Source: JAJTFA01 sp051715425 (lineage in GTDB: Bacteria; Bacteroidota; Bacteroidia; UKL13-3). Taken from it: a stretch of DNA of 64,000 bases. The translations under genes and the position numbers were made by a program. The notes beneath the pieces were generated by a model. The model searched no databases. It was not told the origin of the DNA and saw only the letters and a program-made list of their open reading frames with translations. This document shows positions 18,591 through 27,933 of the stretch, piece by piece. The DNA lies in assembly GCA_051715425.1 (NCBI GenBank), contig JBPXJS010000009.1, positions 1 through 64,000 of the forward strand, written 5' to 3'. Within the stretch, counting starts at the first letter, position 1, and the number at the start of each line of letters is the position of its first letter.

Positions 18591-19301
18591 TTAGCCCTTT
18601 TTGCCGGCTATTACCATCACAATTTCTCCCTTGGGCGGGTGTGCTGTAAAATGGCTGCAAACATCATCTATAGTGCCGTTAATAGTTTCTTCAAAGAGTT
18701 TACTTATTTCTCTGGAAACTGAAACCAACCTGTCGCCTCCGAAAAAGGGTTTTAATTGCTCAAGGGTTTTTACCAGCCGGTGAGGCGCTTCATATAAAAT
18801 GATGGTTCGCTCTTCTTCGCTTAGTTTTTTTATCATGGTTTGACGGCCTTTTTTCTCAGGCAAAAATCCTTCAAAAATAAAGCTGTCGCAGGGTAATCCG
18901 CTTTTTACCAGTGCCGGAACAAAAGCTGTAGGACCGGGCAAACACTCTACCTTTATCTCATTTCTTAAACATTCACGCACAATTAAAAAACCCGGATCAG
19001 ATATGGCGGGTGTGCCTGCATCACTTACCAAGCCTATGTTTTTACCTTCACTCAGCATATTTACAAAACGTTGTAAATCCCGGTGTTCATTATGCTGATG
19101 GTAGGGCAACATCTGTTTTTCTATTTCAAAATGTTTCAGCAGTTTAATGGTTTGGCGGGTATCTTCTGCCAGAATTAAATCTACTTCCCTGAGCATGCGG
19201 ATAGCCCGGAGGGTAATATCCTCCAGATTGCCCAGTGGGGTTGGGATAATATATAGTTTGCCAGCCAAGGGCCGCAAGATAATAAGATTTTTACCAATCA
19301 T
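18591..19301 (-). CDS. rsmI: 16S rRNA (cytidine1402-2'-O)-methyltransferase
   Basis: This 236-residue member of the tetrapyrrole-methylase fold shows LYIIPTPLGNLEDITLRA at the N-terminus, LILAEDTRQTIKLLKH, and the SAM-binding LVSDAGTPAISDPGF. Later motifs are LPCDSFIFEGFLPEKKGR, IILYEAPHRLVKTL and VSREISKLFEE, all diagnostic of RsmI. It methylates the ribose of C1402 in the decoding centre of 16S rRNA. It is slightly shorter than E. coli RsmI because it lacks the C-terminal helical tail, as is common in Bacteroidota. It is divergent from gcvH. Confidence 0.93.
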   Translation of the reverse strand: MIGKNLIILRPLAGKLYIIPTPLGNLEDITLRAIRMLREVDLILAEDTRQTIKLLKHFEIEKQMLPYHQHNEHRDLQRFVNMLSEGKNIGLVSDAGTPAISDPGFLIVRECLRNEIKVECLPGPTAFVPALVKSGLPCDSFIFEGFLPEKKGRQTMIKKLSEEERTIILYEAPHRLVKTLEQLKPFFGGDRLVSVSREISKLFEETINGTIDDVCSHFTAHPPKGEIVMVIAGKKG

Positions 19302-19354
19302 TTTTTTTCATCAGGTTTAATGCTATTTTAGCCCCCGATAAATTTTAACCAATT

Positions 19355-19729
19355 ATGAATTTTCCTGACAATCTTCTCTACACCAAAGATCATGAGTGGG
19401 TACGCATTGAAGGCGATACTGCTTACGTGGGCATTACCGATTTTGCACAGCACGAACTGGGTGATATCGTTTATGTAGATATTAATACCGTAGGTAACAA
19501 GGTAAGTGAACACGATGTGTTTGGCACTGTGGAAGCCGTAAAAACAGTTTCCGACCTGTTTATGCCTCTTACCGGTGAAGTACTTGAAGTTAATCCAAAA
19601 CTGGATGCCGCACCAGAACTGGTAAACTCCGATCCTTATGGTGATGGCTGGATGATTAAAGTAGCCTTCTCAGATAAAGGAACAGGTTTGATGAGCGCTG
19701 CCGATTATAAGGCACTGATTAACGCCTAA
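19355..19729 (+). CDS. gcvH: Glycine cleavage system H protein
   Basis: This 124-residue lipoyl carrier has LYTKDHEWVRIEGDTAYVGI, ELGDIVYVD and GTVEAVKTVSDL, in which K63 is the lipoylation site, and GDGWMIKV at the end. It shuttles the aminomethyl group between the P, T and L proteins in glycine cleavage and can also serve in lipoate relay. The other glycine-cleavage genes are not in this window. A TATTTTAG box (one mismatch to TAnnTTTG) about 24 bases upstream of the ATG may be its -7 element. Confidence 0.95.
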   Translation: MNFPDNLLYTKDHEWVRIEGDTAYVGITDFAQHELGDIVYVDINTVGNKVSEHDVFGTVEAVKTVSDLFMPLTGEVLEVNPKLDAAPELVNSDPYGDGWMIKVAFSDKGTGLMSAADYKALINA

Positions 19730-19751
19730 CTTTTTAAAACCATTGTTGGAT

Positions 19752-19794
19752 AAGCCATGTTTCTGCAAAAGGAACATGGCTTTATATTTTTTTA
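19752..19794 (+). terminator. Terminator after gcvH
   Basis: The hairpin has arms AAGCCATGTT and AACATGGCTT (one arm offset by a base), a 12-base loop and a following T-rich run. It lies between gcvH and the convergent reductase gene. Confidence 0.8.
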
Positions 19795-19810
19795 TGTGAG
19801 ATGGCAGGAT

Positions 19811-20335
19811 TTAAATCTTGTCGTACCAAAGCTGCACCAGCCCGCTTGGGTAAGCCTTGTGATCAATTAAACGCAGAGATAAAAAATTGTTTTGATCTCC
19901 AAACAAACGCACCCCTTTCCCAAGGATACACGGAATCAGTGATACAATAAACCGGTCGAACAGCTGATATTTCATTAATTCATTTACCACTGCGGCACCA
20001 CCATCGCAAAAAATATCTTTGCCCTCCTGCTTTTTCAGATCGTTTATCAGGGTACTGATGTCTCCACCATAGAAAAGAACGTTTTCATCTTTTCCGGTAT
20101 GTTGTTTTGATAATACATAGCAGGTTTTATCCTGGTGGGGAAATGGAATACCAAATGATAATACCTTATCATATGTTTTTCTGCCCATTATTACGGTATC
20201 AACAGTAGAAGTAAAAGCATGGTAACCATAATCTTCTCCCTCCACCTGAACACTGTCAAGAAAGGAGAGGTCATCACCGGGTGCCGCAATAAAACCATCA
20301 AGGCTGCAGGCTATATATAAAACAAGCTTTCTCAT
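19811..20335 (-). CDS. Dihydrofolate reductase / RibD C-terminal family protein
   Basis: This 174-residue protein begins RKLVLYIACSLDGFIAAPGDDLSFLD, the typical N-terminus of the RibD-C/DHFR-like reductases, and continues with TVIMGRKTYDKVL and DIFCDGGAAVVNELMK, the NADPH-binding glycine motif. It ends with PCILGKGVRLF and GLVQLWYDK. Members are NADPH-dependent reductases of pyrimidine or pteridine-like substrates. The substrate here is not predictable, and it is not in a riboflavin operon. It lies 40 bases downstream of an SDR gene on the same strand, suggesting a small redox operon. Confidence 0.87.
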   Translation of the reverse strand: MRKLVLYIACSLDGFIAAPGDDLSFLDSVQVEGEDYGYHAFTSTVDTVIMGRKTYDKVLSFGIPFPHQDKTCYVLSKQHTGKDENVLFYGGDISTLINDLKKQEGKDIFCDGGAAVVNELMKYQLFDRFIVSLIPCILGKGVRLFGDQNNFLSLRLIDHKAYPSGLVQLWYDKI

Positions 20336-20375
20336 TAAACAATTTGCTTGATGACAGCGTATCAGGAAATCTCCC

Positions 20376-21209
20376 CTAATTAAAATCTGTTTTTGATGAA
20401 ATACTGCTCCAGCTATCTATGTCTTTTTTTACCCACTCACATTTTTCCAGAATTCCATCAATAGCCGGTTGGCCTAATGGAAGCCGAAGTGGTGGAAAAT
20501 TACTTTCCGAGGCTTTAATAATAACAGCAGCCGCCTTATCCGGATCTCCAGGTTGTGTGCCACTGTATGCGTGTATGGTGCGGATACGTGCGCCTGCAGT
20601 TTCTTTATAGGCATCAACCGTATTTGCAGAACGCACGGAGGAGTCTCCCGCCCAATTTGTTCTGAACGGGCCCGGCTCAACAATGGTCACATGTATACCT
20701 AATGGGTTCACTTCGTGCCATAAGGCTTCACTAAAGCCTTCCAGGGCATATTTGCTTGCATTATAAATACCAAGTCCGGGAGTGCTCCTAAACCCGGCAA
20801 CAGACGAAACCTGAAAAATATGACCGGATTGTTGTTTCCTCATCATAGGCAAAACAGCCTTGGTTACTGCAAGCGCTCCAAAAAAATTGGTTTCCATCTG
20901 TGCGCGGCTTTCTTCCATGCTTATTTCCTCAATGGCTCCAAATAATCCATACCCGGCATTATTTACCAATACATCAATTTTTCCATGTGCTGAAATAACC
21001 TGATGTATTCCGGCATCCACCTGTATGGGGTTGTTTACATCCATGAACAGGCCAAAAGTAAATCCGGGACAAAGTTGATTAAAAGCCTCTACCTGTTCCG
21101 CTTTTCTCAACGTGCCGTATACGATATATCCTTTGCTTGCAACAGCTCCGGCCAATGCCCTGCCCAGCCCTCCGGAAACTCCTGTAATCAACCATATTTT
21201 ATTTGCCAT
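20376..21209 (-). CDS. Short-chain dehydrogenase/reductase
   Basis: This 277-residue classical SDR has the cofactor motif TGVSGGLG (residues 9-16), NNAG at 83-86, catalytic Ser in QVSSVAG (~135) and Y149-x-x-x-K153. D57 after the second strand and the basic Arg-Lys after strand 2 (TLRKAEQ) suggest NADP preference, which is an inference. The C-terminal PGPFRTNWAG and DPDKAAAVIIKA match the oxidoreductase/retinol-dehydrogenase-like group. The substrate is unknown. It precedes the RibD-C reductase gene in the same orientation. Confidence 0.9.
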   Translation of the reverse strand: MANKIWLITGVSGGLGRALAGAVASKGYIVYGTLRKAEQVEAFNQLCPGFTFGLFMDVNNPIQVDAGIHQVISAHGKIDVLVNNAGYGLFGAIEEISMEESRAQMETNFFGALAVTKAVLPMMRKQQSGHIFQVSSVAGFRSTPGLGIYNASKYALEGFSEALWHEVNPLGIHVTIVEPGPFRTNWAGDSSVRSANTVDAYKETAGARIRTIHAYSGTQPGDPDKAAAVIIKASESNFPPLRLPLGQPAIDGILEKCEWVKKDIDSWSSISSKTDFN

Positions 21210-21404
21210 TCCTGTTATACTTTACTGTCAAAGAAAATGAAATATAGCCATGATTGGAAATATGAGCGGGAAACCAAACAAACAGAGGGTTTTGTGTTTT
21301 ATAGCAACCCTCCGGAACCTGTAAAACATCAGTTAATTACCTGATTTAAATCAGTGTTTTACTCCTGCAGGCTTTATTTATTCGAGCCAATAAATAAGAT
21401 TGTT

Positions 21405-21809
21405 ATGACCTTACTACCTTACATTACATTTAATGGCAATTGCGAGGAAGCGTTTACCTTTTACGCATCCTGTTTTAAAGGAGAAATAACCGGACTCAAC
21501 CGGTATGAAGGATCACCCATTCCGGTGCCGGAGAACTATAAAAATAAAATAATGCATGCAGAGATGCGCTTTGAAAACAATAGCATAGCCGCCTGCGATG
21601 CACAACCCGGATCTGGTGTTACTGAGGGAACCAATTTCTCCCTGCTGATTAATGTGGTGGAAGTATTTGTATTAAATGAAGTATTTAATAACCTGGCTCA
21701 GGGCGGAACCATTACCATGCCGCTTCAGGATACTTTCTGGGGTGCCCGTTTTGGAATGATAACCGATAAGTTTGGTATCCACTGGATGTTTAGTTGCGAT
21801 TTAAACTAA
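21405..21809 (+). CDS. VOC-superfamily protein (PhnB/glyoxalase-like)
   Basis: This 134-residue single-module vicinal-oxygen-chelate protein has LPYITFNGNCEEAFTFYASCFKGEI at the start, NKIMHAEMRFENNSIAACDAQPG in the middle, and DTFWGARFGMITDKFGIHWMFSCD at the end. This is the PhnB-like 3-demethylubiquinone-9 methyltransferase-type signature. These proteins are often of unknown substrate. Start codons further upstream give an unlikely hydrophobic extension, so ATG at 21405 is preferred. It converges with polA with only 30 bases between. Confidence 0.85.
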   Translation: MTLLPYITFNGNCEEAFTFYASCFKGEITGLNRYEGSPIPVPENYKNKIMHAEMRFENNSIAACDAQPGSGVTEGTNFSLLINVVEVFVLNEVFNNLAQGGTITMPLQDTFWGARFGMITDKFGIHWMFSCDLN

Positions 21810-21839
21810 TACATTAGTTCTTGTTTTAGAACCTTCTGT

Positions 21840-24665
21840 TTAATGCGCCTCCAGCCAGTTATCTCCCACACCGGCTTCTGCAACTACCGGAACATTTAAC
21901 GGCATGGCTTTTTCCATTTCTTCTTTCACCAGTTGTTTCATGTAATCAACTTCAGGTTTGTATACATCAAACAACAATTCATCATGCACCTGCAATATCA
22001 TTTTCGATTTCAGGTGGTTTTCCTGTTGCATGCGTTTGTAAATCTGAATCATGGCCACTTTAATCATATCTGCCGCACTGCCCTGTATTGGGGCATTAAT
22101 GGCGTTTCGCTCCGCAAACCCACGTACCGTAAAGTTAGCTGAATTAATATCCCTCAGGTATCGCCTTCTTCCCATCAGTGTTTGCACATAACCGTGCTCC
22201 TTGGCAAAATTGATGGTACTGCTCATATAGTTTTTAATATTGGGGTATTGTTTAAAATACTCTTCAATAATGGTTGCCGCTTCTTTTCTTGGAATACCTA
22301 AACTTTGCGATAGCCCAAAAGCCGACTGACCATATATGATTCCGAAATTAACGGCTTTGGCATTTCTTCTCTGTTCCGATGTAACATCCTTTACTTCCAC
22401 CCCGTATACCTTGGCGGCAGTAGCTGTATGGATATCAATACCTTGCTTAAATGCCTCAATCATATTTTCCTCATTGGAAATGGAAGCAACAATTCGCAAC
22501 TCAATCTGGGAATAATCTGCACTCAGCAATACGTGATTTTCATCGCGGGCAATAAATGCTTTTCTCACTTCACGCCCTTTATCTGTGCGAATCGGAATGT
22601 TTTGCAAATTTGGGTTGTTGGAACTTAACCTGCCGGTAGCTGCCACCGCCTGATTAAAAGATGTGTGCACCCTGCCTGTTGTGGCATTAATCAACTCGGG
22701 CAATGAATCGACATAAGTGGATTTTAATTTTTGCAATTGGCGTACTTCCAAAATGCAACGCACAATTTCATGCTCGCTCAACCCTTGCAGCACATCCTCT
22801 CCGGTTTGGTATTGCCCGGTTTTTGTCTTTTTTGCTTTCGGGTCAAGTTTCAGGTGATCAAACAAAACCTCTCCCAGTTGTTTGGGTGATGAAATATTAA
22901 AGTTTAAACCTGCAAGCTCAAGAATGCGTTTTTCCAACTGCACAATTTCCTTTTCCAACTCCACCGAATAATCATTTAAAAACTGCTTGTTAATTCTTAC
23001 ACCTTCTGTTTCCATTCCGGCAAGCACCGGTATTAATGGCTGCTCCAGCTCATACAGCAGTTTTTCGGCTTCACGTTCTTTCAACTGGGGCTCCAAAAAG
23101 TGTTTTAACTGCAGGGTAATATCAGTATCTTCTACTGCATATTCCTTTACCTTATCAACCGCCACATCGCGCATACTTAATTGGTTTTTGCCCTTTTTTC
23201 CAATCAGCGTTTCAATGCTTACCGGCTCATAATTCAGGTAAATACCCGATAAATAATCCATCCCGTGGCGCAGGTCCGGTTCAATCAGGTAATGAGCCAG
23301 CATGGTATCAAACAATGGCCCTTTCAGTGTTAATCCATACAATTGAAGTATGCTGTAATCGTATTTTATATTTTGGCAAATTTTGACAATCGTTTCACTT
23401 TCGAACAGCGGTTTAAATATACTTAGCAACCTTTTTGCTTCATCGTAATCAGGCGGGCAGGCAATATAATAACCATGCTGTGGCTTGTAGCTAAAACTAA
23501 ACCCTACAATATCGTTATCAATTTTATCCAGGCTCGATGTTTCTGTGTCAAAACAAACTTCTTTTTGTTGCATCAATTCTGCCAAAGCCTGTTGCAAAGC
23601 CTCATCGGTGTCGAGCAACATATAATCGTGTGGCGTACTATTGATATTGGCCATTACACTATTCACCTCTGTTTCATCGTTTGTTTCTTCTGTTTTTGGC
23701 ACGGCAGAAACAGCACCCTGATTAAACAAATCAAAAGAACCTGCAGCCGAACCGGCAATTTTATTTTCAATGGCACTGTTTTGCGGTTCTGTTCCAAATA
23801 ATCTTTTGGCAAGTGTTTTAAACTCCAGCTCGGTGAATATGGTTTCTACTTCTTCTTTGTTTGGCTCTTCCAGTACCAGCTCATTTTCTACCAGATCAAT
23901 GGGAACATTGATATCAATAGTAGCTAAACGTTTGCTCAAAAAAGCCTGCTCTCTGTTGTTCTCCACATTCTCTTTTTGTTTTCCTTTTAATTCATGCAGG
24001 TGCTCATACAAACCTTCCATGCTGCCATATTTTTGTACAAGGGTTTTGGCTGTTTTTTCTCCAATTCCCGGAATGCCCGGAATATTGTCAACCGCATCGC
24101 CCCACATTCCCAAAATATCTATCACCTGTTTTACGTCTGTTATTTCCCAACGTTTCAGCACTTCAGGTACACCCATTATTTCAAACTCATTTCCCTGCCT
24201 GCCGGGTTTGTAAATAAAAATATGCTCACTTACCAATTGGCCAAAATCCTTATCTGGTGTCATCATAAACACATCAAATCCCTGTAGTTCGGCTTTTTTG
24301 GCCAGCGTACCTATAATATCATCGGCTTCATAACCATCCATTATCAGTAAGGGAATACGCATGGCTTCGGTAATCTTCATAATATAAGGAAGCGCCTTTG
24401 TAATATCTTCAGGTTGTTCATCACGGTGAGCCTTGTAATGTTCATACTCTTCGTGCCGGGCCGTAGGTGCCGATGTATCAAAAGATACGCCTATATGGGT
24501 TGGCTTCTCTTTTTTAAGGATGTCGAGCAAAGTATTTACATATCCAAAAATGGCAGAAGTATTAAAACCATATGAAGTGATCCGTGGATTTTGGCTAAAG
24601 GCAAAATAGGCCCTGTATACCAGAGCCATTCCATCCAGCAGGAATAATTTTTTACGTGTTGTCAT
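21840..24665 (-). CDS. polA: DNA polymerase I
   Basis: This 941-residue protein has all three domains. A 5'-3' flap exonuclease lies at ~1-300 (LLDGMALVYRAYFAF, YEADDIIGTLA, GIPGIGEKTA). A 3'-5' proofreading domain lies at ~340-540 with intact acidic residues in CFDTETSS, ICQNIKYDYS and YAVEDTDIT. The polymerase domain (~560-941) carries motif A DYSQIELR, motif B RRNAKAVNFGIIYG and motif C VHDELLFDV. It removes Okazaki primers and fills repair gaps. An active proofreading site is notable because many bacterial PolI copies have lost theirs. A TACATTTG box ends five bases before the ATG, so the message is probably nearly leaderless. Confidence 0.97.
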   Translation of the reverse strand: MTTRKKLFLLDGMALVYRAYFAFSQNPRITSYGFNTSAIFGYVNTLLDILKKEKPTHIGVSFDTSAPTARHEEYEHYKAHRDEQPEDITKALPYIMKITEAMRIPLLIMDGYEADDIIGTLAKKAELQGFDVFMMTPDKDFGQLVSEHIFIYKPGRQGNEFEIMGVPEVLKRWEITDVKQVIDILGMWGDAVDNIPGIPGIGEKTAKTLVQKYGSMEGLYEHLHELKGKQKENVENNREQAFLSKRLATIDINVPIDLVENELVLEEPNKEEVETIFTELEFKTLAKRLFGTEPQNSAIENKIAGSAAGSFDLFNQGAVSAVPKTEETNDETEVNSVMANINSTPHDYMLLDTDEALQQALAELMQQKEVCFDTETSSLDKIDNDIVGFSFSYKPQHGYYIACPPDYDEAKRLLSIFKPLFESETIVKICQNIKYDYSILQLYGLTLKGPLFDTMLAHYLIEPDLRHGMDYLSGIYLNYEPVSIETLIGKKGKNQLSMRDVAVDKVKEYAVEDTDITLQLKHFLEPQLKEREAEKLLYELEQPLIPVLAGMETEGVRINKQFLNDYSVELEKEIVQLEKRILELAGLNFNISSPKQLGEVLFDHLKLDPKAKKTKTGQYQTGEDVLQGLSEHEIVRCILEVRQLQKLKSTYVDSLPELINATTGRVHTSFNQAVAATGRLSSNNPNLQNIPIRTDKGREVRKAFIARDENHVLLSADYSQIELRIVASISNEENMIEAFKQGIDIHTATAAKVYGVEVKDVTSEQRRNAKAVNFGIIYGQSAFGLSQSLGIPRKEAATIIEEYFKQYPNIKNYMSSTINFAKEHGYVQTLMGRRRYLRDINSANFTVRGFAERNAINAPIQGSAADMIKVAMIQIYKRMQQENHLKSKMILQVHDELLFDVYKPEVDYMKQLVKEEMEKAMPLNVPVVAEAGVGDNWLEAH

Positions 24666-24670
24666 TGGCT

Positions 24671-24700
24671 CAAATGTAAGGAAGGCATGTGTAAAATAAA
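24671..24700 (-). promoter_or_regulatory. polA promoter, nearly leaderless
   Basis: On the minus strand, TACATTTG (24671-24678) is a perfect -7 element with a TTTA 18 bases upstream as the -33-like box. The G of the -7 element is followed by only five bases before the polA ATG. Confidence 0.6.
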
Positions 24701-24873
24701 ATTATAAATCAAGATGCAAAAACTCCTTTTACCGGATATTGTTTTTCTGTCTTTACACCCACCGCTTGCGAAAAGATATTTTCCCTTAACTGATTGTCGT
24801 GAAATAAAATTCACACATGATCATACGAAAAAATAAAAGGACCTCGTTTTATCTGTACCTAAACCTTAATGCT

Positions 24874-26892
24874 ATGAGGTACAAAGTTCTTTTATTGATG
24901 TTATCGGTGATGGTGTTTGCCGGTAATTTGTTTGCCCAAACAAAGGAAATCTCCATTCGTATTCATTTTAATGTAGATGAGCATACGCTGGATACGGATG
25001 ATGAAACGGAGCTTAAGAAACTTGTTGATGCTGCAGGCTCAGCTGCCTACTATGAAATAAGCATAAACGCGCATACAGATAGCGATGCCGATACGGATTA
25101 TAACAAGCAGCTTTCTGCAAGAAGGGCCGCTTCTGTTAAGGCTTACCTTACTGCCGGAAAAATCAATCCCAAAGTTGTTCATTCGTTTATCTTCGGGGAA
25201 ACCAAACCTGATGCCGCTAATACAAGTACTGAAGGTAAAGCACAAAACAGAAGGGCTGAAGTGGTGATGCGCTCCTATCAGATAAATGGAGTGAACGATC
25301 TGTTAAAAACAGTTTCTCCAACTTACAAACAAACATTTACTGTTTATGCTAATAAAGAAAATACCATAAGAGGAAATAAGGGAACAACCGTTATAATTCC
25401 GGCAAATGCCATATGCACCAAATCCGGCAAGGTAGTTACAGGTCCGGTTACCGTTGAGATGCAGGAGTTTTTAAAACCGGCAGATGCTGCATTTAATCAG
25501 CTCTCAACTGTTAGTGAAGGAAAAATGCTGGAAAGTGGTGGTATGTTTTCTATCAGAGCTTATGCAAATAATGAGGAACTGGAACTGAAGAAAGGGGCAA
25601 AGATGAATGTGCGGATGCCAACCATCAATATGAAAAATGGCATGCAGCTTTTTACAGCTCTCAGAAATGCAGAGGGAATAACCGAGTGGAAACCAACTTC
25701 AGTTCCATTTCGTCCACCCGTTGATGAGGTAAAGACCGTTCCATTTACCAGATTAAATACAACAGCATTGGCACATATGCTTATTCCAGTGCAAACACCA
25801 CAGGAAGAAGAAGCCTCTTTTATATATGATCTTCCATCGAAGCCTGTTCCTCCCGAAAAAGTAGGTAAGGGGCCGAAATATGTGCCCCCTTTTTATAACT
25901 CCATGTTTCCATGGTATAAAAGATGGTTTACGTCTGCTGATCACTTAAAAAGGAAATTTGATACCGAAACTGGAAAGCGGCAGGGGGCTTATCAACGAAG
26001 GTTAAGTGCGCATGAGAGGAGGGTTAATCAGTATAAAAAATATGTGGCAGATTCTATCCGGTATTGTGAAGTGGAATTGGTTGCTTTTCGGGATTGGCTC
26101 ATTAAACAAAAACAACTTCATACCGTGTGGGCTGAATACAAAGAAAAGGAGCAATGGAACAATGCTATCAGAAGATTAATAGAGAGGAGCAATGCAAACC
26201 TGATTTCACAGGTGAATATTAAAGAGCAATTCCTTACACAGATTGGTCCGGTTACCAATGAGTTTGCAGAAATCTACGGACATAAAACAGCTATTTCTAT
26301 AATTGATTTTTTTCTATCAGGGGATTTATATAATAGCAACAGGTATTTTAGGGTAAACGGTAAGGTTAATTTGCACTACTCCAATATCAAAATCACACAA
26401 CAACCACGTCATTCTATTGCCACCTTTGCGCAGGCACAATTACACAACAATGCAGAGCTAATGACCATGCTTCAGGTGGCCAAGTCGGATCTGGTAAAAA
26501 AATACACTTCGGCTAAAGAGTTTGACGAAAGCAAAGTGGGAAACGTTTATGCTACTTCACTCAGTAATTTTGGAACATTTAATTGTGATAGATTTTCTAC
26601 CCTTACCCCACAACAAATGGCAGCAATTACCGTTCCTTATGAAGGGGAGGCTAGGGTAGCATTTTTTGTTCCGTCATTAAACAGCTATATGTACGCAAAC
26701 AGAAATGAAATGGGTTATTCTGTTAGCCTGCCCAAAGGAATTGATGTAAAAGTGATTTTTGTTTCTTACACAAAGGAAAACGGTCCGGTTATTCAAATTG
26801 AAAAGACCCGGTTCCATAAAAATACTGTGGTTAACCTGAAACCAAAACGGGTAACCTTACAGGAAATGCAACAACAACTAACCGCTATTTAG
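24874..26892 (+). CDS. Exported protein with N-terminal OmpA-like domain
   Basis: This 672-residue protein has a signal peptide ending GNLFAQ. It is followed directly by an OmpA/MotB-type peptidoglycan-binding domain (~22-135, with RIHFNVDEHTLD, INAHTDSDADTDYNKQLSARRAASVKAYL and AQNRRAEV). The remaining ~530 residues have a ZU5-like stretch (NKGTTVIIPANAICTKSGKVVTGPVTVEMQEFLKPAD) and a long charged, partly helical part. In most proteins OmpA domains are C-terminal, so the order is reversed here. It probably sits in the periplasm bound to peptidoglycan. The more upstream start would add a charged 19-residue leader before the signal peptide, so ATG at 24874 is chosen. Confidence 0.78.
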   Translation: MRYKVLLLMLSVMVFAGNLFAQTKEISIRIHFNVDEHTLDTDDETELKKLVDAAGSAAYYEISINAHTDSDADTDYNKQLSARRAASVKAYLTAGKINPKVVHSFIFGETKPDAANTSTEGKAQNRRAEVVMRSYQINGVNDLLKTVSPTYKQTFTVYANKENTIRGNKGTTVIIPANAICTKSGKVVTGPVTVEMQEFLKPADAAFNQLSTVSEGKMLESGGMFSIRAYANNEELELKKGAKMNVRMPTINMKNGMQLFTALRNAEGITEWKPTSVPFRPPVDEVKTVPFTRLNTTALAHMLIPVQTPQEEEASFIYDLPSKPVPPEKVGKGPKYVPPFYNSMFPWYKRWFTSADHLKRKFDTETGKRQGAYQRRLSAHERRVNQYKKYVADSIRYCEVELVAFRDWLIKQKQLHTVWAEYKEKEQWNNAIRRLIERSNANLISQVNIKEQFLTQIGPVTNEFAEIYGHKTAISIIDFFLSGDLYNSNRYFRVNGKVNLHYSNIKITQQPRHSIATFAQAQLHNNAELMTMLQVAKSDLVKKYTSAKEFDESKVGNVYATSLSNFGTFNCDRFSTLTPQQMAAITVPYEGEARVAFFVPSLNSYMYANRNEMGYSVSLPKGIDVKVIFVSYTKENGPVIQIEKTRFHKNTVVNLKPKRVTLQEMQQQLTAI

Positions 26893-26913
26893 TATTTGTT
26901 TGCAAGGTTTACA

Positions 26914-26943
26914 AAAGGCAGCCACTGGGGGCTGCCTTTTTTT
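26914..26943. terminator. Terminator between convergent genes
   Basis: AAAGGCAGCC and GGCTGCCTTT pair around a six-base loop, followed by seven T residues. It serves the OmpA-domain gene. In reverse it also follows the PadR-linked membrane protein gene. Confidence 0.9.
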
Positions 26944-27553
26944 ATTCGGTAACAGAACGTTTGTATGAGTGGTAGAAAAAAGCAGGCAGGTATAGAATAA
27001 CCAAAATAAAGAATCCGGTAACGAGCAATATATTGGCACCCGGAAACCAGAATGCTTTAAACAAACTGCCGGTGGCAATAAATATTCCGGTGAGGTTACC
27101 GGTAATTAACCTGTACTTTTCCTGTTTATGTCCGCTGCCATATTTCTTAAAAGACATCACGAGCATGAAAATGCAGGTAAACAGTAAGCTGCCATACCCC
27201 ATAATGCTGATTGCTTTTCCTCCGGGCCAGTGGAGGATATAAAATAAAAATCCAACGGCAATAAAGGTAGCTGCAAAAAAGCCACCCAGGTACTTTAGTC
27301 TGTTCATGGTAATTTGTTTATTAAGGTGAATTAAAAAAAAGAGTTCTTCTTCCAGTTCGTTTAAACCTCCCGGGTTTATACTGCTCCATGCAGCACGGTA
27401 AGCCTCTTCAAAGGGTTTGCCCTTGCTCATTTCTTCTTCTACAATGCAGCAATAATGATCTAGCAAATCTGTTGCAAGTGCCTCATTGTTTATTCCCCCG
27501 CTTTTAATACGCTGGGTAATCAGCTCTACATGTGTTTTATTAAAGGCTTCCAT
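26942..27553 (-). CDS. Membrane protein partner of PadR regulator
   Basis: This 203-residue protein has a soluble N-terminal part (MEAFNKTHVELITQRIKSGG ... ALATDLLDHYCCIVEEEMSKG) resembling the HAAS/DUF1700-type domain that accompanies PadR regulators. Four hydrophobic segments follow: FFAATFIAVGFLFYIL, ISIMGYGSLLFTCIFML, LTGIFIATGSLFKAF and ILLVTGFFILVILYLPAFF. It overlaps the end of padR by 14 bases, so the two are co-translated. A role as a membrane-side partner in signal sensing or as the regulated target is inferred. A much longer upstream reading exists but runs inside padR and is rejected. Confidence 0.75.
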   Translation of the reverse strand: MEAFNKTHVELITQRIKSGGINNEALATDLLDHYCCIVEEEMSKGKPFEEAYRAAWSSINPGGLNELEEELFFLIHLNKQITMNRLKYLGGFFAATFIAVGFLFYILHWPGGKAISIMGYGSLLFTCIFMLVMSFKKYGSGHKQEKYRLITGNLTGIFIATGSLFKAFWFPGANILLVTGFFILVILYLPAFFYHSYKRSVTE

Positions 27554-27896
27554 ATGTGAGGGTTTTTTCTGATTGAATAAGCTGGTGAATGGTTTGCAAA
27601 AATTTAACAAGTTCTGTAGAGGCTGATTTGGATTCACCCCTTCCTTTTTTGGTAAGTTTATAATACTTTCTGGTACGTCCGCCCACCACCTGTTCTTCAC
27701 TTTCCACCAATCCATCAGCCAGCAGTTTGTGCAATGCCGGATATAAGGAGCCTTCCTTTACCAGAATAGCCCCGTTGCTTATTTCTTTAATGTATTGGGT
27801 AATCTCATACCCATACATGCTCTTGTTATCGCTGAGCAGTTTAAGGATGATGGGTCCAAGTGTTCCTTTTAAAAGTTCTTTCTGATTAAATGCCAT
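27540..27896 (-). CDS. PadR-family transcriptional regulator
   Basis: This 118-residue winged-helix protein has LLKGTLGPIILKLLSDNKSMYGYEITQYI, LVKEGSLYPALHKLLADGLVESEE and GRTRKYYKLTKKG, the full PadR DNA-binding signature. PadR proteins are usually repressors responding to small molecules or envelope stress. The gene is followed by an overlapping membrane protein. Its own promoter carries an inverted repeat over the -7 element, indicating autoregulation. Confidence 0.92.
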   Translation of the reverse strand: MAFNQKELLKGTLGPIILKLLSDNKSMYGYEITQYIKEISNGAILVKEGSLYPALHKLLADGLVESEEQVVGGRTRKYYKLTKKGRGESKSASTELVKFLQTIHQLIQSEKTLTYGSL

Positions 27897-27912
27897 GATA
27901 CATAGAATTGTA

Positions 27913-27933
27913 ATACATCACAAATCTATGTAT
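27913..27933. promoter_or_regulatory. Candidate PadR operator
   Basis: ATACAT-N9-ATGTAT is an inverted repeat centred on the -7 element of padR. PadR proteins usually bind ATGT/ACAT-type dyads. A further ATACAT copy lies at 27898, just before the start codon. Confidence 0.5.
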
